DNA of 64,000 nt from Corynebacterium pollutisoli (GTDB taxonomy: Bacteria; Actinomycetota; Actinomycetes; Mycobacteriales; Mycobacteriaceae). The DNA lies in the NCBI RefSeq assembly GCF_900177745.1, contig NZ_FXAR01000003.1, positions 186,001 to 250,000 of the forward strand, given 5' to 3'. The position numbers and the translations under genes are program-made. Of this stretch, positions 36,234-44,988 are shown piece by piece (position 1 is the first letter of the stretch; every line of letters begins with the position of its first letter). The notes under the pieces were generated by a model. That model saw only the letters and a list, made by a program, of their open reading frames with translations, was not told the DNA's origin and did no database searches.

Positions 36234-39200
36234 CTATCCGCGTTTCCAGGGCTCGATCGGGTTGCCCTGCCACACCGTCGACGCCGGAACCTGGTCGCCG
36301 CGCATCACGAGGGAGCCGGGGCCGACGGTGGCGCCGTCGCCAAGAACGGCGGCCGGCAGCGCCACCGAGTGGGCGCCGAGGGTAGCACCGTCGGCGATGG
36401 TGACGGTGTCGAGGCTCATGACGCGGTCCTGGAACAGGTGCGTCTGCACGACCGTGCCCGGGCCGACGGTGGCGCCGCGGCCCACGACGCACAGATTCGT
36501 CTCGGGGAACCAGTAGGACTCGATCCACGCGCCGCGGCCGATCTTCGCGCCCAGCGCGCGCAGCGCCATGTTGAGCTCACCGGTGCCCAGAGCGGGAACG
36601 AGGAACCACGGGCCGGCGACTGCTTCGACGAATGCGTCCTGCAGCTCGTTGAGCCACACGAACTCACTCCACAGCGGGTGGTCGCCCGGCTTGTGCCGAC
36701 CGACGCAGAACCACTTCACCACCACCGTGATCGCCATGGCGATGACGCCGGCGGCCATGAGCACCAGGCCACCGAGCAGCCAGGCGAGGAACACGCCGTA
36801 GCTGACGATCAGCCAGTACAGGGTGCCGACGACACCGGCCAGCAGCATCGCCGACGTCATAGGGGCGAGCAGACGCATCGTCTCGATGAAACCGCGGAAG
36901 AACTTCACCTTGACACCCGGGTTGTAGGTGAGGGCCTCGCCACCGTCGACATCGACATGGACGCGGCGCATGCGCTCCGGTGGGGAACCCCACCAGTTGG
37001 TGTTAGCCTTCGCCTTCTTCGGGGTGGACGACAGGACGGCCACCAGTGAGTTCTTCGGCAGCTTGCGGCCCGGGCCGGTGATGCCCGAGTTGCCGACGAA
37101 GGAACGCTTACCGACGCGCGTCTCACCCGTGAGCATCCAGCCACCGCCGAGCTCGTAACCACCGACGAGGGTGTCGTCGGCGAGGAAGGCACCTTCGCGG
37201 ACGTCGGTGAGCTTGGGCACCATGACGGCGGTCGACACCTCGACGTTCCTGCCGATCCTCGCGCCGAGGCTGCGCAGCCACAGCGGGGTGAGCTGCCCGG
37301 CGTAGAGCGGGAAGAGGTAGGTGCGGGCGTCGTCCATGAGACGTTCGATGGTCCACAGCTGCCAGCCGCGCAGGGAGCGCACCGGGTAGACACCCGGCTG
37401 CAGGCCGATCTGCAGCAGGCGTACCCCGATCCACGTGGACACCATGTAGAAGGCGAAGGCCACGAGGCCGCCGAGCGGGGCGAACACCAGACCCCCGAGG
37501 AGGGGGTTGCCGCCGGTGGCGTCGATAAGCAGGAGGACGACGACCGCGGCCAGGGCCAGCGCCGCGAGCGGCTGCAGACTCAGAGCCACCGACGTGAGGC
37601 CGTAGATGGGCACCCAGCGGGAACGACGCGGCGGATGCTCGTCCGGGAAGCGGTGCTTCGACCGACCCACCTTCGACGCGGGCGAGCCCGACCAGCGGGA
37701 ACCCGGCTTGATGGTGCGGTCGCCGGTGACGGTGGAGCCGGCCTCGACGTGGGCGTCGGCACCGACGACCGTGCCGGGCAGCAGGGTGGAGCGGGCACCG
37801 ACGCGGGCCTCGCGGTGCACCTCGATGGCACCGACACGCAGGATGTCACCGTCGACCCAGTAGCCCGACATGTCGACCTCCGGCTCGATCGAACAGTGGT
37901 CGCCGAGGGTGAGCAGGCCCGTGATGGGCGGCAGGGAATGCAGATCGACGCCGCGGCCGACCTTCACACCGAGGGCGCGCGCGTAGTAGTTCACCCACGT
38001 CGCACCCGAGATGGACTGCGAACCGGAGGCGTCCGCCCACCGTTCGGCGGCCCAGATGCGCAGGTGCGTGGCGCCGCCGCGCGGGTATTCACCGGGCTGG
38101 ATGCCGGCGGTGAGCAGGCGCGCGCCGAGCCCACCGAGGGGCAGGCGGCCCAGCGGGGAGCCGAAGACGAGCAGCAGCACGGCCACCAGCCACCAGGAGA
38201 CGTGGACGGCCCACGGCAGGCCGGCGAGGTGTGCCAGGTTGCCGCCCAGGAGGATCCAGCCGAGCCACGTCGTGGCCTGCAGGGTCATCATCGGGATCTG
38301 GATGAGCAGCTGCGCGAGGCGGGTGCCCGGGCTGACCGGGCGGACGGTGCGGGGTTCGGTGGGGGTGGCGTCGTCAAGCGACACCCCGGACTTCCGCGCG
38401 ATGGTCTCCACGGCCTCCGCCAGCGACCCCAGGCGGGGATGGTCGTAGAGGTCGCGGACCGCGACGGTGGGTACCTGTTCGCGGATGCGGCCCACGAGGG
38501 TGGCGGCGGCCAGGGAGGTGCCGCCGAGGGAGAAGAAGTCGGCGTCGGAATCCTGGACGGACGTGCCCAGGACATCGACCCACAGTTCGGCCAGCCACGC
38601 CTCGGTGGGGGAGAGGTCGGTGGCCTCGACACCGACGCCCGGCAGCGGCCAGGGCAGCGCGGCTTTGTCGACCTTGCCGGAGGTCCGCACCGGCAGCTCC
38701 TCCATGACGCAGATGCGCGGGACGAGGGCGGCGGGCATGGTCTCCGCGAGACGCTCGTGGGCGGCGTCGTGATCGAAACCGGCCTCCGGGTCATCGAGGG
38801 AGACATAACCGACGAGCACCGACTGGTTCGCACCCGTCTTCTGCACCGCGACAGCCGAGTTGTACACGTTCGGCAGGGCGGCGACATTCGCCTCCACCTC
38901 ACCGAGCTCGATGCGGCGGCCACCGATCTTCACCTGGTCGTCGACACGGCCGACGAAATAGAGACCGTCCTCCTCGAGGCGGACGTGATCACCCGACCGA
39001 TACGCGCGCGCCCACCCGACGGACGGCATCGGGGCGTACTTCTCGGCGTCCTTCACCGGGTCGAGGTAGCGGGCCAGGCCGACGCCGCCGATGACGAGCT
39101 CGCCGACCTCGCCGACGGCGACCGGCTTCTCCTCGGAGTCGACGACGATGAGGTCCCAGCCCGCCAACGGCAGGCCGATGCCCACCGGCTGGCCGGGGTG

Positions 39201-40121
39201 CAGCTGCGTCGCGGAGGCGACGACGGTGGCCTCGGTGGGGCCGTAGGTGTTCCACATCTCGCGGTCGTCGGTGGCGAGGCGCTCGACGAGCTCCTGGGAG
39301 CAGGCCTCACCGCCGACGATGAGCAGGCGGATGTTGTCCAGCGCCTCGGCGGGCCACAGGCCGGCGAGGGTGGGCACGGTGGAGACCACCGTGATGTCGC
39401 GACGGATGAGCCAGGGGCCCAGGTCCATGCCGGAGCGCACCAGGGAACGCGGGGCGGGCACCAGGCAGGCACCGTGCCGCCACGCGAGCCACATCTCCTC
39501 ACACGACGCGTCGAAGGCGACGGACAGGCCGGCCAGGACGCGGTCCTCGGGTCCGAGGGGGCCGCCGGGGGAGTTGACCAGGAACATCTGGGCCTCCGCG
39601 TCGACGAAGGCGGCCGCCGAACGGTGGGAGACGGCCACGCCCTTCGGCTTGCCGGTGGATCCGGAGGTGAAGATGATCCAGGCGGTGTCGTCGAGACGCG
39701 GGCGATGTTTGTCGCCGCCCGCGCGCGGCGACAGCATGCGGAAGCCCTCGTCGGTGAAGACGCCGTTGATCTTCCCTTCGGAGAAGACCATGTCGGCGCG
39801 TTCGTCGGGGTCGTCGGCGTCGACGGGGACGTAGGCGGCGCCGGCGGCGATGGTGGCGAGGATGGCGATGTAGAGGTCACGGGACCCGGAGGTCATGCGG
39901 ATGCCGATGCGGTCGCCGCGGCGGATGCCGTTGGCGTGCAGTTCGGCGGCCAGCCCGTGGACTTCGTCGATGAGTTCGGCGTAGGTGAGGATCTCGCCGT
40001 CGTCGATGGCGGCGGCCTCGGGGTGGGCGGCGGCGGTGGCGGCGAGGATGTCGTAGAGGGTGCGTTTGGCGGGGGCGTCGCCCGCGCGGAGGAATTGGCG
40101 GGGGACCTGGTGAAGGGACAA
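36234..40121 (-). CDS. NRPS-like Pls/PosA-type protein: adenylation, carrier, membrane and left-handed beta-helix domains
   Basis: A protein of 1295 residues. The adenylation domain (about 20-490) has IIFTSGSTGKPKGVAVSH, NTYGPTEATV and YRSGDHVRLEEDGLYFVGRVDDQVKIGGRRIELGEVE. A carrier domain (about 510-585) has the phosphopantetheine site FFSLGGTSLAA. There follow several membrane helices and two left-handed beta-helix regions of acetyltransferase type (about 690-850 and 960-1290, e.g. GDGATVGPGSLVMRGDQVP). This layout matches epsilon-poly-lysine synthetase-like enzymes, which activate an amino acid and polymerise or transfer it at the membrane; the substrate is unknown. The TTG start is preceded by GGGGGA and lies 3 nt past the MarR gene. 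Confidence 0.85.
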   Translation of the reverse strand: MSLHQVPRQFLRAGDAPAKRTLYDILAATAAAHPEAAAIDDGEILTYAELIDEVHGLAAELHANGIRRGDRIGIRMTSGSRDLYIAILATIAAGAAYVPVDADDPDERADMVFSEGKINGVFTDEGFRMLSPRAGGDKHRPRLDDTAWIIFTSGSTGKPKGVAVSHRSAAAFVDAEAQMFLVNSPGGPLGPEDRVLAGLSVAFDASCEEMWLAWRHGACLVPAPRSLVRSGMDLGPWLIRRDITVVSTVPTLAGLWPAEALDNIRLLIVGGEACSQELVERLATDDREMWNTYGPTEATVVASATQLHPGQPVGIGLPLAGWDLIVVDSEEKPVAVGEVGELVIGGVGLARYLDPVKDAEKYAPMPSVGWARAYRSGDHVRLEEDGLYFVGRVDDQVKIGGRRIELGEVEANVAALPNVYNSAVAVQKTGANQSVLVGYVSLDDPEAGFDHDAAHERLAETMPAALVPRICVMEELPVRTSGKVDKAALPWPLPGVGVEATDLSPTEAWLAELWVDVLGTSVQDSDADFFSLGGTSLAAATLVGRIREQVPTVAVRDLYDHPRLGSLAEAVETIARKSGVSLDDATPTEPRTVRPVSPGTRLAQLLIQIPMMTLQATTWLGWILLGGNLAHLAGLPWAVHVSWWLVAVLLLVFGSPLGRLPLGGLGARLLTAGIQPGEYPRGGATHLRIWAAERWADASGSQSISGATWVNYYARALGVKVGRGVDLHSLPPITGLLTLGDHCSIEPEVDMSGYWVDGDILRVGAIEVHREARVGARSTLLPGTVVGADAHVEAGSTVTGDRTIKPGSRWSGSPASKVGRSKHRFPDEHPPRRSRWVPIYGLTSVALSLQPLAALALAAVVVLLLIDATGGNPLLGGLVFAPLGGLVAFAFYMVSTWIGVRLLQIGLQPGVYPVRSLRGWQLWTIERLMDDARTYLFPLYAGQLTPLWLRSLGARIGRNVEVSTAVMVPKLTDVREGAFLADDTLVGGYELGGGWMLTGETRVGKRSFVGNSGITGPGRKLPKNSLVAVLSSTPKKAKANTNWWGSPPERMRRVHVDVDGGEALTYNPGVKVKFFRGFIETMRLLAPMTSAMLLAGVVGTLYWLIVSYGVFLAWLLGGLVLMAAGVIAMAITVVVKWFCVGRHKPGDHPLWSEFVWLNELQDAFVEAVAGPWFLVPALGTGELNMALRALGAKIGRGAWIESYWFPETNLCVVGRGATVGPGTVVQTHLFQDRVMSLDTVTIADGATLGAHSVALPAAVLGDGATVGPGSLVMRGDQVPASTVWQGNPIEPWKRG

Positions 40122-40124
40122 GTC

Positions 40125-40610
40125 CTAGTCCCCCTTGGTTTCGTCGGGTTCGAGGTCGGAGACGAGGACGGCCTTGGTGAGTTTGCGCAGGTGCTTGAGC
40201 TGCTTGCCGGTGGATTCGTCGAGGGCGGCGGCTTCGGCGTCGGTGACGAGCTGGGCGAGTTCGGCCTGGGCCTTGGTGCCCTTCTTCGTGGAGGTGACGA
40301 TCTGGCGGCGGCGGTCCTTGGGGTCGCGTTCGCGCCTGGCCCAGCCCTGGGCCTCGAGGCCGTCGATGAGGCGGACCATGTCGGAGGCGTCGATGGCGAG
40401 GGTTTCGGAGAGGGAGGCCTGGGAGGAGGCGTCGCGTTCGACGAGGCAGGTGAGGACCCAGTAGCCGCGCATGGTGGTGCCGCGCGCGCCGAGGGCAGCC
40501 TCCACTTCGTCCCGGGTGCGGCGGCGGAGGCGTTCCAGCTGGAAGCTGGGGGATTCGAGGAGGGTGGCGGGTACGCCACCCGTCGTGGGGGAATCAACTG
40601 ATTGCGACAT
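40125..40610 (-). CDS. MarR-family transcriptional regulator
   Basis: A protein of 161 residues with a central winged helix-turn-helix: MRGYWVLTCLVERDASSQASLSETLAIDASDMVRLIDGLEAQGWARRERDPKDRRRQIV (given here only to show the order helix, recognition helix, wing). The DPKDRRRQ wing is diagnostic of MarR. It presumably binds a small ligand and represses its own operon, which includes the NRPS-like gene starting 3 nt downstream of its stop. The ATG is at 40608-40610. Confidence 0.9.
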   Translation of the reverse strand: MSQSVDSPTTGGVPATLLESPSFQLERLRRRTRDEVEAALGARGTTMRGYWVLTCLVERDASSQASLSETLAIDASDMVRLIDGLEAQGWARRERDPKDRRRQIVTSTKKGTKAQAELAQLVTDAEAAALDESTGKQLKHLRKLTKAVLVSDLEPDETKGD

Positions 40611-40665
40611 ACCACCGATGGTACGCCGCCTACGGTAGCGTTGTTAAATCATGGGACGGGGCCAA

Positions 40666-40956
40666 CTATTCGGTGGGCAGGTTCTGCGCGACCCACTCCA
40701 GGGTGCCGCCCTCCACGTTGATGGCCTCGATGTCGTGGTTCTCCTTGAGGAAGGTGCACGCCTTGCCGGAGCGGTTGCCCGAGCGGCAGATGAGGTAGAT
40801 GTCGCGGGAGGTGTCGAGCTCGTCGACGCGCGCCGCGAACTCGGACAGCGGGATGGAGGTGGTGCCGACGGCGTGGACCTCCGCGTACTCGTCGGGCTCG
40901 CGGACGTCGATGAACTGGGCGTCGGCCGGGACCTGATTTACATTCACAGTCTTCAT
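40666..40956 (-). CDS. Rhodanese-like sulfurtransferase domain protein
   Basis: A protein of 96 residues, a single rhodanese domain. FIDVREPDEYAEVHAVGTTSIPL is the CH2A region, and the active loop is CRSGNRSGKA with the persulfide cysteine. Such GlpE/PspE-like proteins move sulfane sulfur to acceptors in the cytosol. ATG at 40954-40956 follows TAGTCT by 8 nt, suggesting a leaderless transcript; the frame upstream is antisense to the divergent gene. The two divergent genes have overlapping -10 boxes. Confidence 0.9.
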   Translation of the reverse strand: MKTVNVNQVPADAQFIDVREPDEYAEVHAVGTTSIPLSEFAARVDELDTSRDIYLICRSGNRSGKACTFLKENHDIEAINVEGGTLEWVAQNLPTE

Positions 40957-40964
40957 GTCTTCAG

Positions 40965-40974
40965 AGACTACCGT
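40965..40974. promoter_or_regulatory. Overlapping divergent -10 boxes
   Basis: On the plus strand TACCGT (40969-40974) ends 7 nt before the ATG at 40982. On the minus strand TAGTCT (40970-40965) ends 8 nt before the ATG at 40956. The two boxes share two bases, so the divergent genes must compete for polymerase. Confidence 0.5.
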
Positions 40975-40981
40975 TATTCCC

Positions 40982-41344
40982 ATGGATACCCGACGCCTCA
41001 CCGGCCCCATCGCCCTCCGTTTGTGGGCGGTCGTCCTCGTCGTCGGCGCGGCGGGCGTCGGGCTGCTGTGGCTCGGCGTCGGCCTGGGCATGGCGCTGGT
41101 CACCATCGCCGTGCTGTCCGCACCCCTGGCCCTGGTGGCCACGGTCGCCTTCGCTTGCCGACGCCCCGCCCTCGTCCTTCCCCGCTGGTTCCTCTGGCTC
41201 GGCGCGGCGGGATCGGCGGCGGGGTTCGTGTGGTTGCTCGTCACGCCGGGGGAGGTGCCGGCGATCCTCACCCTGGCGATCGGGGTGTGGCTGCTGGTCG
41301 TGGGGCTCATCGCCAGCGTGGCGGTGGGGGTGGTCCGGCGTTAG
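40982..41344 (+). CDS. Hypothetical four-helix membrane protein
   Basis: A protein of 120 residues with four hydrophobic helices (about 10-30, 33-55, 66-85 and 92-115) and short loops. It is rich in V, L, G and A. No family is recognised. ATG at 40982 was chosen over the upstream in-frame ATG at 40955, which overlaps the rhodanese start, because of the -10 box 7 nt before it. It is divergent from the rhodanese gene and convergent with the hydroxylase gene. Confidence 0.65.
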   Translation: MDTRRLTGPIALRLWAVVLVVGAAGVGLLWLGVGLGMALVTIAVLSAPLALVATVAFACRRPALVLPRWFLWLGAAGSAAGFVWLLVTPGEVPAILTLAIGVWLLVVGLIASVAVGVVRR

Positions 41345-41384
41345 CCTGCCCGCCCTGCCGCCGATCCACCTGTAGCGCGAGCGT

Positions 41385-41416
41385 CGCCCCCTCCGAAGCA
41401 TGATTCGCAGGGGGCG
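41385..41416. terminator. Hairpin between convergent genes
   Basis: CGCCCCCT (41385-41392) pairs with AGGGGGCG (41409-41416), with an inner CGAA/TTCG stem. It lies between the 40982 membrane gene and the convergent hydroxylase. There is no good T run, so termination efficiency is uncertain. Confidence 0.5.
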
Positions 41417-41438
41417 CGGGGCGTCGATAAGCAGGGGT

Positions 41439-43289
41439 TTAGCTGACGGCGACCTTCGCGGCCGCCATGAGGCGGGCGACCTCCTCGGCGGAGTCGTCGC
41501 CGCCGCGGGAGAGGATGGAGGAGAGGACGGCGGTCAGGGCGTGCTCCGGGTCCTCGACGAGGCGGTGGGAGCGCCAGGCGATGTGCTTGTCGGGGCGGAC
41601 GAGGATGACGCCGTCCTCCTCGACCTCGCGCTGGCGCAGCCAGTCGCCGTAGAGGTCCTGGTGCTCGAGGCCCTCGCCGATGACGACGGCCTTGAGCTCG
41701 ATGTCCAGGGCGCGGGCGACGCGCTGGGCGGCGTCGGCCCAGGGCTTGCCGTTGATGCCGGTGAACAGGGTGAAGCCGGTGCCGGTGGCGATGTCGTGGG
41801 TGGACTGCTTGTTGAGGGTGTCGCCGATCCAGGCGTGCGGCAGGCGCAGGCCGGGGTAGGTGGACTTCTGGTGGTGGAGCATGGGGTCCTCGGTGACCTC
41901 GGGGCGGCCCAGGCCGTCGCAGACGACGGCGGTGGACTGGTAGAACTGGCCGATCTCGGTGCCCTGGGCGTTGAACTCGAAGTCCTTGTTGTCGAGGGCC
42001 TGGCGGAGGGCCTTGCGGCGCTCGGCACCTTCGGGGGTGGCCTCCTTGCGCAGCTTGAGCTTCTCGGTGAACTCCTCGTCGGTGGTCGCGTCGGCCACGC
42101 CGAGGGCGTCGAAGATGGGCTGGTACTCACGGGAGGAGTTGTTGGCGCGGGTGACGATCTGCTTCGCGATCGGCGCGCGCTCCACCGAGTAGGTCTCCAG
42201 GAGGTCCTCCCCGGCCTGGCCCTTGAGCACGGCGGCCAGCTTCCACGCCAGGTTGTAGGAGTCCTGGATGGAGGTGTTGGAACCCAGGCCGTGGCTCGGC
42301 GGGTGGCGGTGGGCGGCGTCGCCGGCGATGAAGACGCGGCCGTTCTGCATGTGGGTGGCCCACTGCTCGTTGTTGCCCCACAGGGAGTAGCCGGTGATCT
42401 CCAGCTCGAGGTCCGGGATGCCGACCAGCTTGCGGACGATGCGCTTGGCCTCCTCCTCGTCGAGCTTCGGGGGCTCCTTGGTGATGTCGTAACCCCAGAC
42501 GGCCAGCCACTCGTTCCACGGGCGGACGCAGCGCACCAGGCCGGCGCCGAGGCCGCCGATGTTGGAGCCGGGCGGGAAGACCCAGTAGAGGATGGACGGG
42601 CGGTGGGCGACCCACTTGGACAGGTCGGCCTTGAACTGCAGGTTCATGGAGCCGCCGATGTCCATGGCGCCCTCGAAGGGGATGTCGATGTCCTCGGCGA
42701 TCTGGGAGCGGGCGCCGTCGGCGCCGATGAGGTACTTGGCGCGGATGGTGTACTCGTGGCCGGTGAGGCGGTTGCGGACCTGCACGCTGACGCCGTTCTC
42801 ATCCTGCGTGTGGGAGAGGTACTCGGTGGAGAACTGGGTCTGGGTGCCGCGCTTGGTGGCGTTCTCCAGCAGGATCGGCTCGAGCAGGGTCTGCGGGATG
42901 TCGCACGGCATGGCGGGGGAGGCCAGCTCGTAGTCGGCGCGACGGTCCGGGCGCCAGCCCCACGTGGGGCGGCGGCCGATCTCCTCGCCGGCGACGGACT
43001 CGGCGTAGACAGTGTCGCCCATCTGCTCGTGGGGGACGGCCTCGGCGAGGACCTCGGCCTCGAGTCCGACGTCGCGGATGATCTCCATGGTGCGCTGGTT
43101 GGTGATGTGGGCGCGCGGGGTGTTCGCGGTCCAGCGGTACTTGGTGATCATGATGTTGTCGATGCCGTGCGTCGACAGGAACAGCGCTGCGGAGCTGCCG
43201 GCGGGGCCGGATCCGACGATGAGCACGTCCGTGGTGACGACGTCCTCGGGGATCTCGGTGTCGGCGATACCGTCGTGGAAGGCAGGCAT
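41439..43289 (-). CDS. FAD-dependent aromatic hydroxylase (phenol hydroxylase / TfdB type)
   Basis: A flavoprotein monooxygenase of 616 residues. It has the dinucleotide-binding VLIVGSGPAGSSAALFLS near residue 24, the DG motif LIGADGARSQIAEDI, and the GD motif VFIAGDAAHRHPPSHGLGSNTSIQDSYNLAWKLAAVL. A C-terminal thioredoxin-like domain (about 430-616) is typical of the PheA/TfdB/MhpA group. It hydroxylates a phenolic ring using NAD(P)H and O2. ATG at 43289 is preferred to ATG at 43298 because AAGGAG lies 9 nt before the former and directly abuts the latter. The AraC-type gene just upstream and an operator-like repeat suggest substrate-induced control. Confidence 0.88.
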   Translation of the reverse strand: MPAFHDGIADTEIPEDVVTTDVLIVGSGPAGSSAALFLSTHGIDNIMITKYRWTANTPRAHITNQRTMEIIRDVGLEAEVLAEAVPHEQMGDTVYAESVAGEEIGRRPTWGWRPDRRADYELASPAMPCDIPQTLLEPILLENATKRGTQTQFSTEYLSHTQDENGVSVQVRNRLTGHEYTIRAKYLIGADGARSQIAEDIDIPFEGAMDIGGSMNLQFKADLSKWVAHRPSILYWVFPPGSNIGGLGAGLVRCVRPWNEWLAVWGYDITKEPPKLDEEEAKRIVRKLVGIPDLELEITGYSLWGNNEQWATHMQNGRVFIAGDAAHRHPPSHGLGSNTSIQDSYNLAWKLAAVLKGQAGEDLLETYSVERAPIAKQIVTRANNSSREYQPIFDALGVADATTDEEFTEKLKLRKEATPEGAERRKALRQALDNKDFEFNAQGTEIGQFYQSTAVVCDGLGRPEVTEDPMLHHQKSTYPGLRLPHAWIGDTLNKQSTHDIATGTGFTLFTGINGKPWADAAQRVARALDIELKAVVIGEGLEHQDLYGDWLRQREVEEDGVILVRPDKHIAWRSHRLVEDPEHALTAVLSSILSRGGDDSAEEVARLMAAAKVAVS

Positions 43290-43372
43290 GATGTTCATCT
43301 CCTTGGGGGTGGTTGACCTGGTGGAGATGAATGTATGCCCGGTCACTGGGGCGCGGAAGATGTGGCAGCAGT

Positions 43373-43402
43373 CACGTCCGGATCGGGACAAAACATGTCC
43401 GG
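43373..43402 (-). promoter_or_regulatory. Probable AraC-type operator upstream of the hydroxylase
   Basis: On the minus strand two direct repeats CCGGACATG (43402-43394) and CCGGACGTG (43381-43373) are spaced 21 bp apart, two helical turns, as is usual for AraC-family sites. They lie about 40-70 bases upstream of a -10 candidate TACATT (43335-43330). Confidence 0.6.
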
Positions 43403-43413
43403 TGTGGGCTAAA

Positions 43414-44313
43414 TCACTGCTTCCGCCACTGCAGCGGCGTCATTCCGACCCGCTCGCGGAACACCCGCCCGAAGTGGCTCTGCGAGGTAAAACCGCAGCG
43501 CGCCGCCACCTCCGCGACGGACAGGCCCTGCCGTTCCGGGTCGCGCAGCACCCCCTGCGCGAGCTCCACCCGCTGCCCCTGGACGAACCTGCTTATCGAC
43601 GCCCCCTCCACCGCGAAGTGCCTGCTCAGCTGGCGCTCGCTGAGCCCCACGGCCGCCGCCACCCGCCCCGGGGTGAGGTCCTGGTCGGCGAGGTGGCGGT
43701 CGATGTAGTCCTTGGCGGAGGCGAGGATGCCGGCCTCGTCGTCACCCCGCCGCAGGATGAGCCGCAGCAGCGACACGACGTCGCGCTCCAGGGTCGGCGT
43801 GATCTCCTGCGGGTTCTCCAGCGTGCGGCGGACCAGCCGGATGAGCGCCTGCTCATGCGCCCCGGTGGTGAAGTCGAAGACCAGCGGCAGCGGGGGAGTG
43901 TCGACGAGCCCGCGCGGCACGGTGAGCACCACCTCCCGTAGGCCCCGGGAGAAGCCGCGGGTGAAGGGGAGGTCGGCGTCGTAAAGCACGGCCTGGCCGG
44001 GCTGCAGCGTGAGGTGGCCGCCCCGGTGGAAGAAGAACGCCTCCCCCTCGAGCGCGAAGAACACCGCGATCATGCCGGTCGGGTGGTCGTTGATGAACGC
44101 CTCCGAGCGTTCCACGATCTGCGAGGTGCCCGTCACGTCGGCCATGCGTATCGACGGCAGGTGCAGGTTCGTCTGCCGCGAGCGCATCGGTGCCGACTCC
44201 AGGGTGCGGATGTCCAACGGGATGAGGGCGCGGGCGTTGTGCCCCTCCCACAGGTGCACGCGGGACTCCGGGGAGTAGTTCTCCGTGGTGAAACGCAACA
44301 GGCGGGCAGACAT
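43414..44313 (-). CDS. AraC-family transcriptional regulator
   Basis: A protein of 299 residues. An N-terminal ligand/dimerisation domain of the AraC_binding_2 type (about 15-170) is followed by two helix-turn-helix units: LTPGRVAAAVGLSERQLSRHF and LSVAEVAARCGFTSQSHFGRVFRERVGMTPLQWRKQ at the end. Regulators of this kind activate aromatic-degradation genes. It lies 124 bases upstream of the hydroxylase in the same orientation, with a two-repeat operator between them. The ATG is at 44311-44313. Confidence 0.9.
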   Translation of the reverse strand: MSARLLRFTTENYSPESRVHLWEGHNARALIPLDIRTLESAPMRSRQTNLHLPSIRMADVTGTSQIVERSEAFINDHPTGMIAVFFALEGEAFFFHRGGHLTLQPGQAVLYDADLPFTRGFSRGLREVVLTVPRGLVDTPPLPLVFDFTTGAHEQALIRLVRRTLENPQEITPTLERDVVSLLRLILRRGDDEAGILASAKDYIDRHLADQDLTPGRVAAAVGLSERQLSRHFAVEGASISRFVQGQRVELAQGVLRDPERQGLSVAEVAARCGFTSQSHFGRVFRERVGMTPLQWRKQ

Positions 44314-44388
44314 GATCTACCCACCATAGTGATCGGGATCACCCGAACGGAAGGCCCCGGGCGGAACCCCGGGGAGCCCCCGGGTGGA

Positions 44389-44949
44389 CTATTTGTCGTC
44401 CTCGGTGAGCTGCTGCTCGACCTCGTTCTCCTTGTCCTTCTCCTCCTCGAGGCCCTCGCGGGTGTTGTCGCCGACCTCCTTGTAGCGGTCGATGGACTCC
44501 TGGAGGATGCGCTCGGCCTCCTCGCGGTTGCCCCAACCGGAGCCGGTGACCTCCTTGTTCGGCTCGAGGTCCTTGTAGTGGACGAAGAAGTGCTCGATCT
44601 CGTCGAGGGTGAACTCGGAGATGTCGTCGAGCTCCTGGAAGTGGTCGAAACGCGGATCGTCGAGGACGCACAGCAGCTTGTCGTCGCCGCCGGCCTCGTC
44701 GGTCATCTTGAACACGCCGACGATGCGGGCCATGACGACCACGCCCGGGAACACCGGCTCGGGCAGGACGACGAGGGCGTCCATCGGGTCGCCGTCCTCG
44801 CCGAGGGTGTGCTCGATGAAGCCGTAGTCCGCCGGGTACGCCATCGGGGTGAACAGGTAGCGGTCGAGGAAGACGCGGCCGGTCTCGTGGTCGACCTCGT
44901 ACTTGTTACGCGAACCCTTCGGGATCTCGATGATGACTTCAACGCCCAT
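44389..44949 (-). CDS. ppa: Inorganic pyrophosphatase
   Basis: A protein of 186 residues, family I soluble pyrophosphatase. Active-site segments are [39 protein letters not shown] (the metal-binding DGDPMD) and KDLEPNKEV. It hydrolyses pyrophosphate in the cytosol. The last 25 residues are a charged tail rich in E, D and K that is longer than in many homologues. AAGGAG lies 10 nt before the ATG. It follows hyuB in the same direction by 39 bases. Confidence 0.96.
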   Translation of the reverse strand: MGVEVIIEIPKGSRNKYEVDHETGRVFLDRYLFTPMAYPADYGFIEHTLGEDGDPMDALVVLPEPVFPGVVVMARIVGVFKMTDEAGGDDKLLCVLDDPRFDHFQELDDISEFTLDEIEHFFVHYKDLEPNKEVTGSGWGNREEAERILQESIDRYKEVGDNTREGLEEEKDKENEVEQQLTEDDK

Positions 44950-44988
44950 GCGTCAGACTCCTTGTTGCAGTTTCAGGGGGATCGGTGA

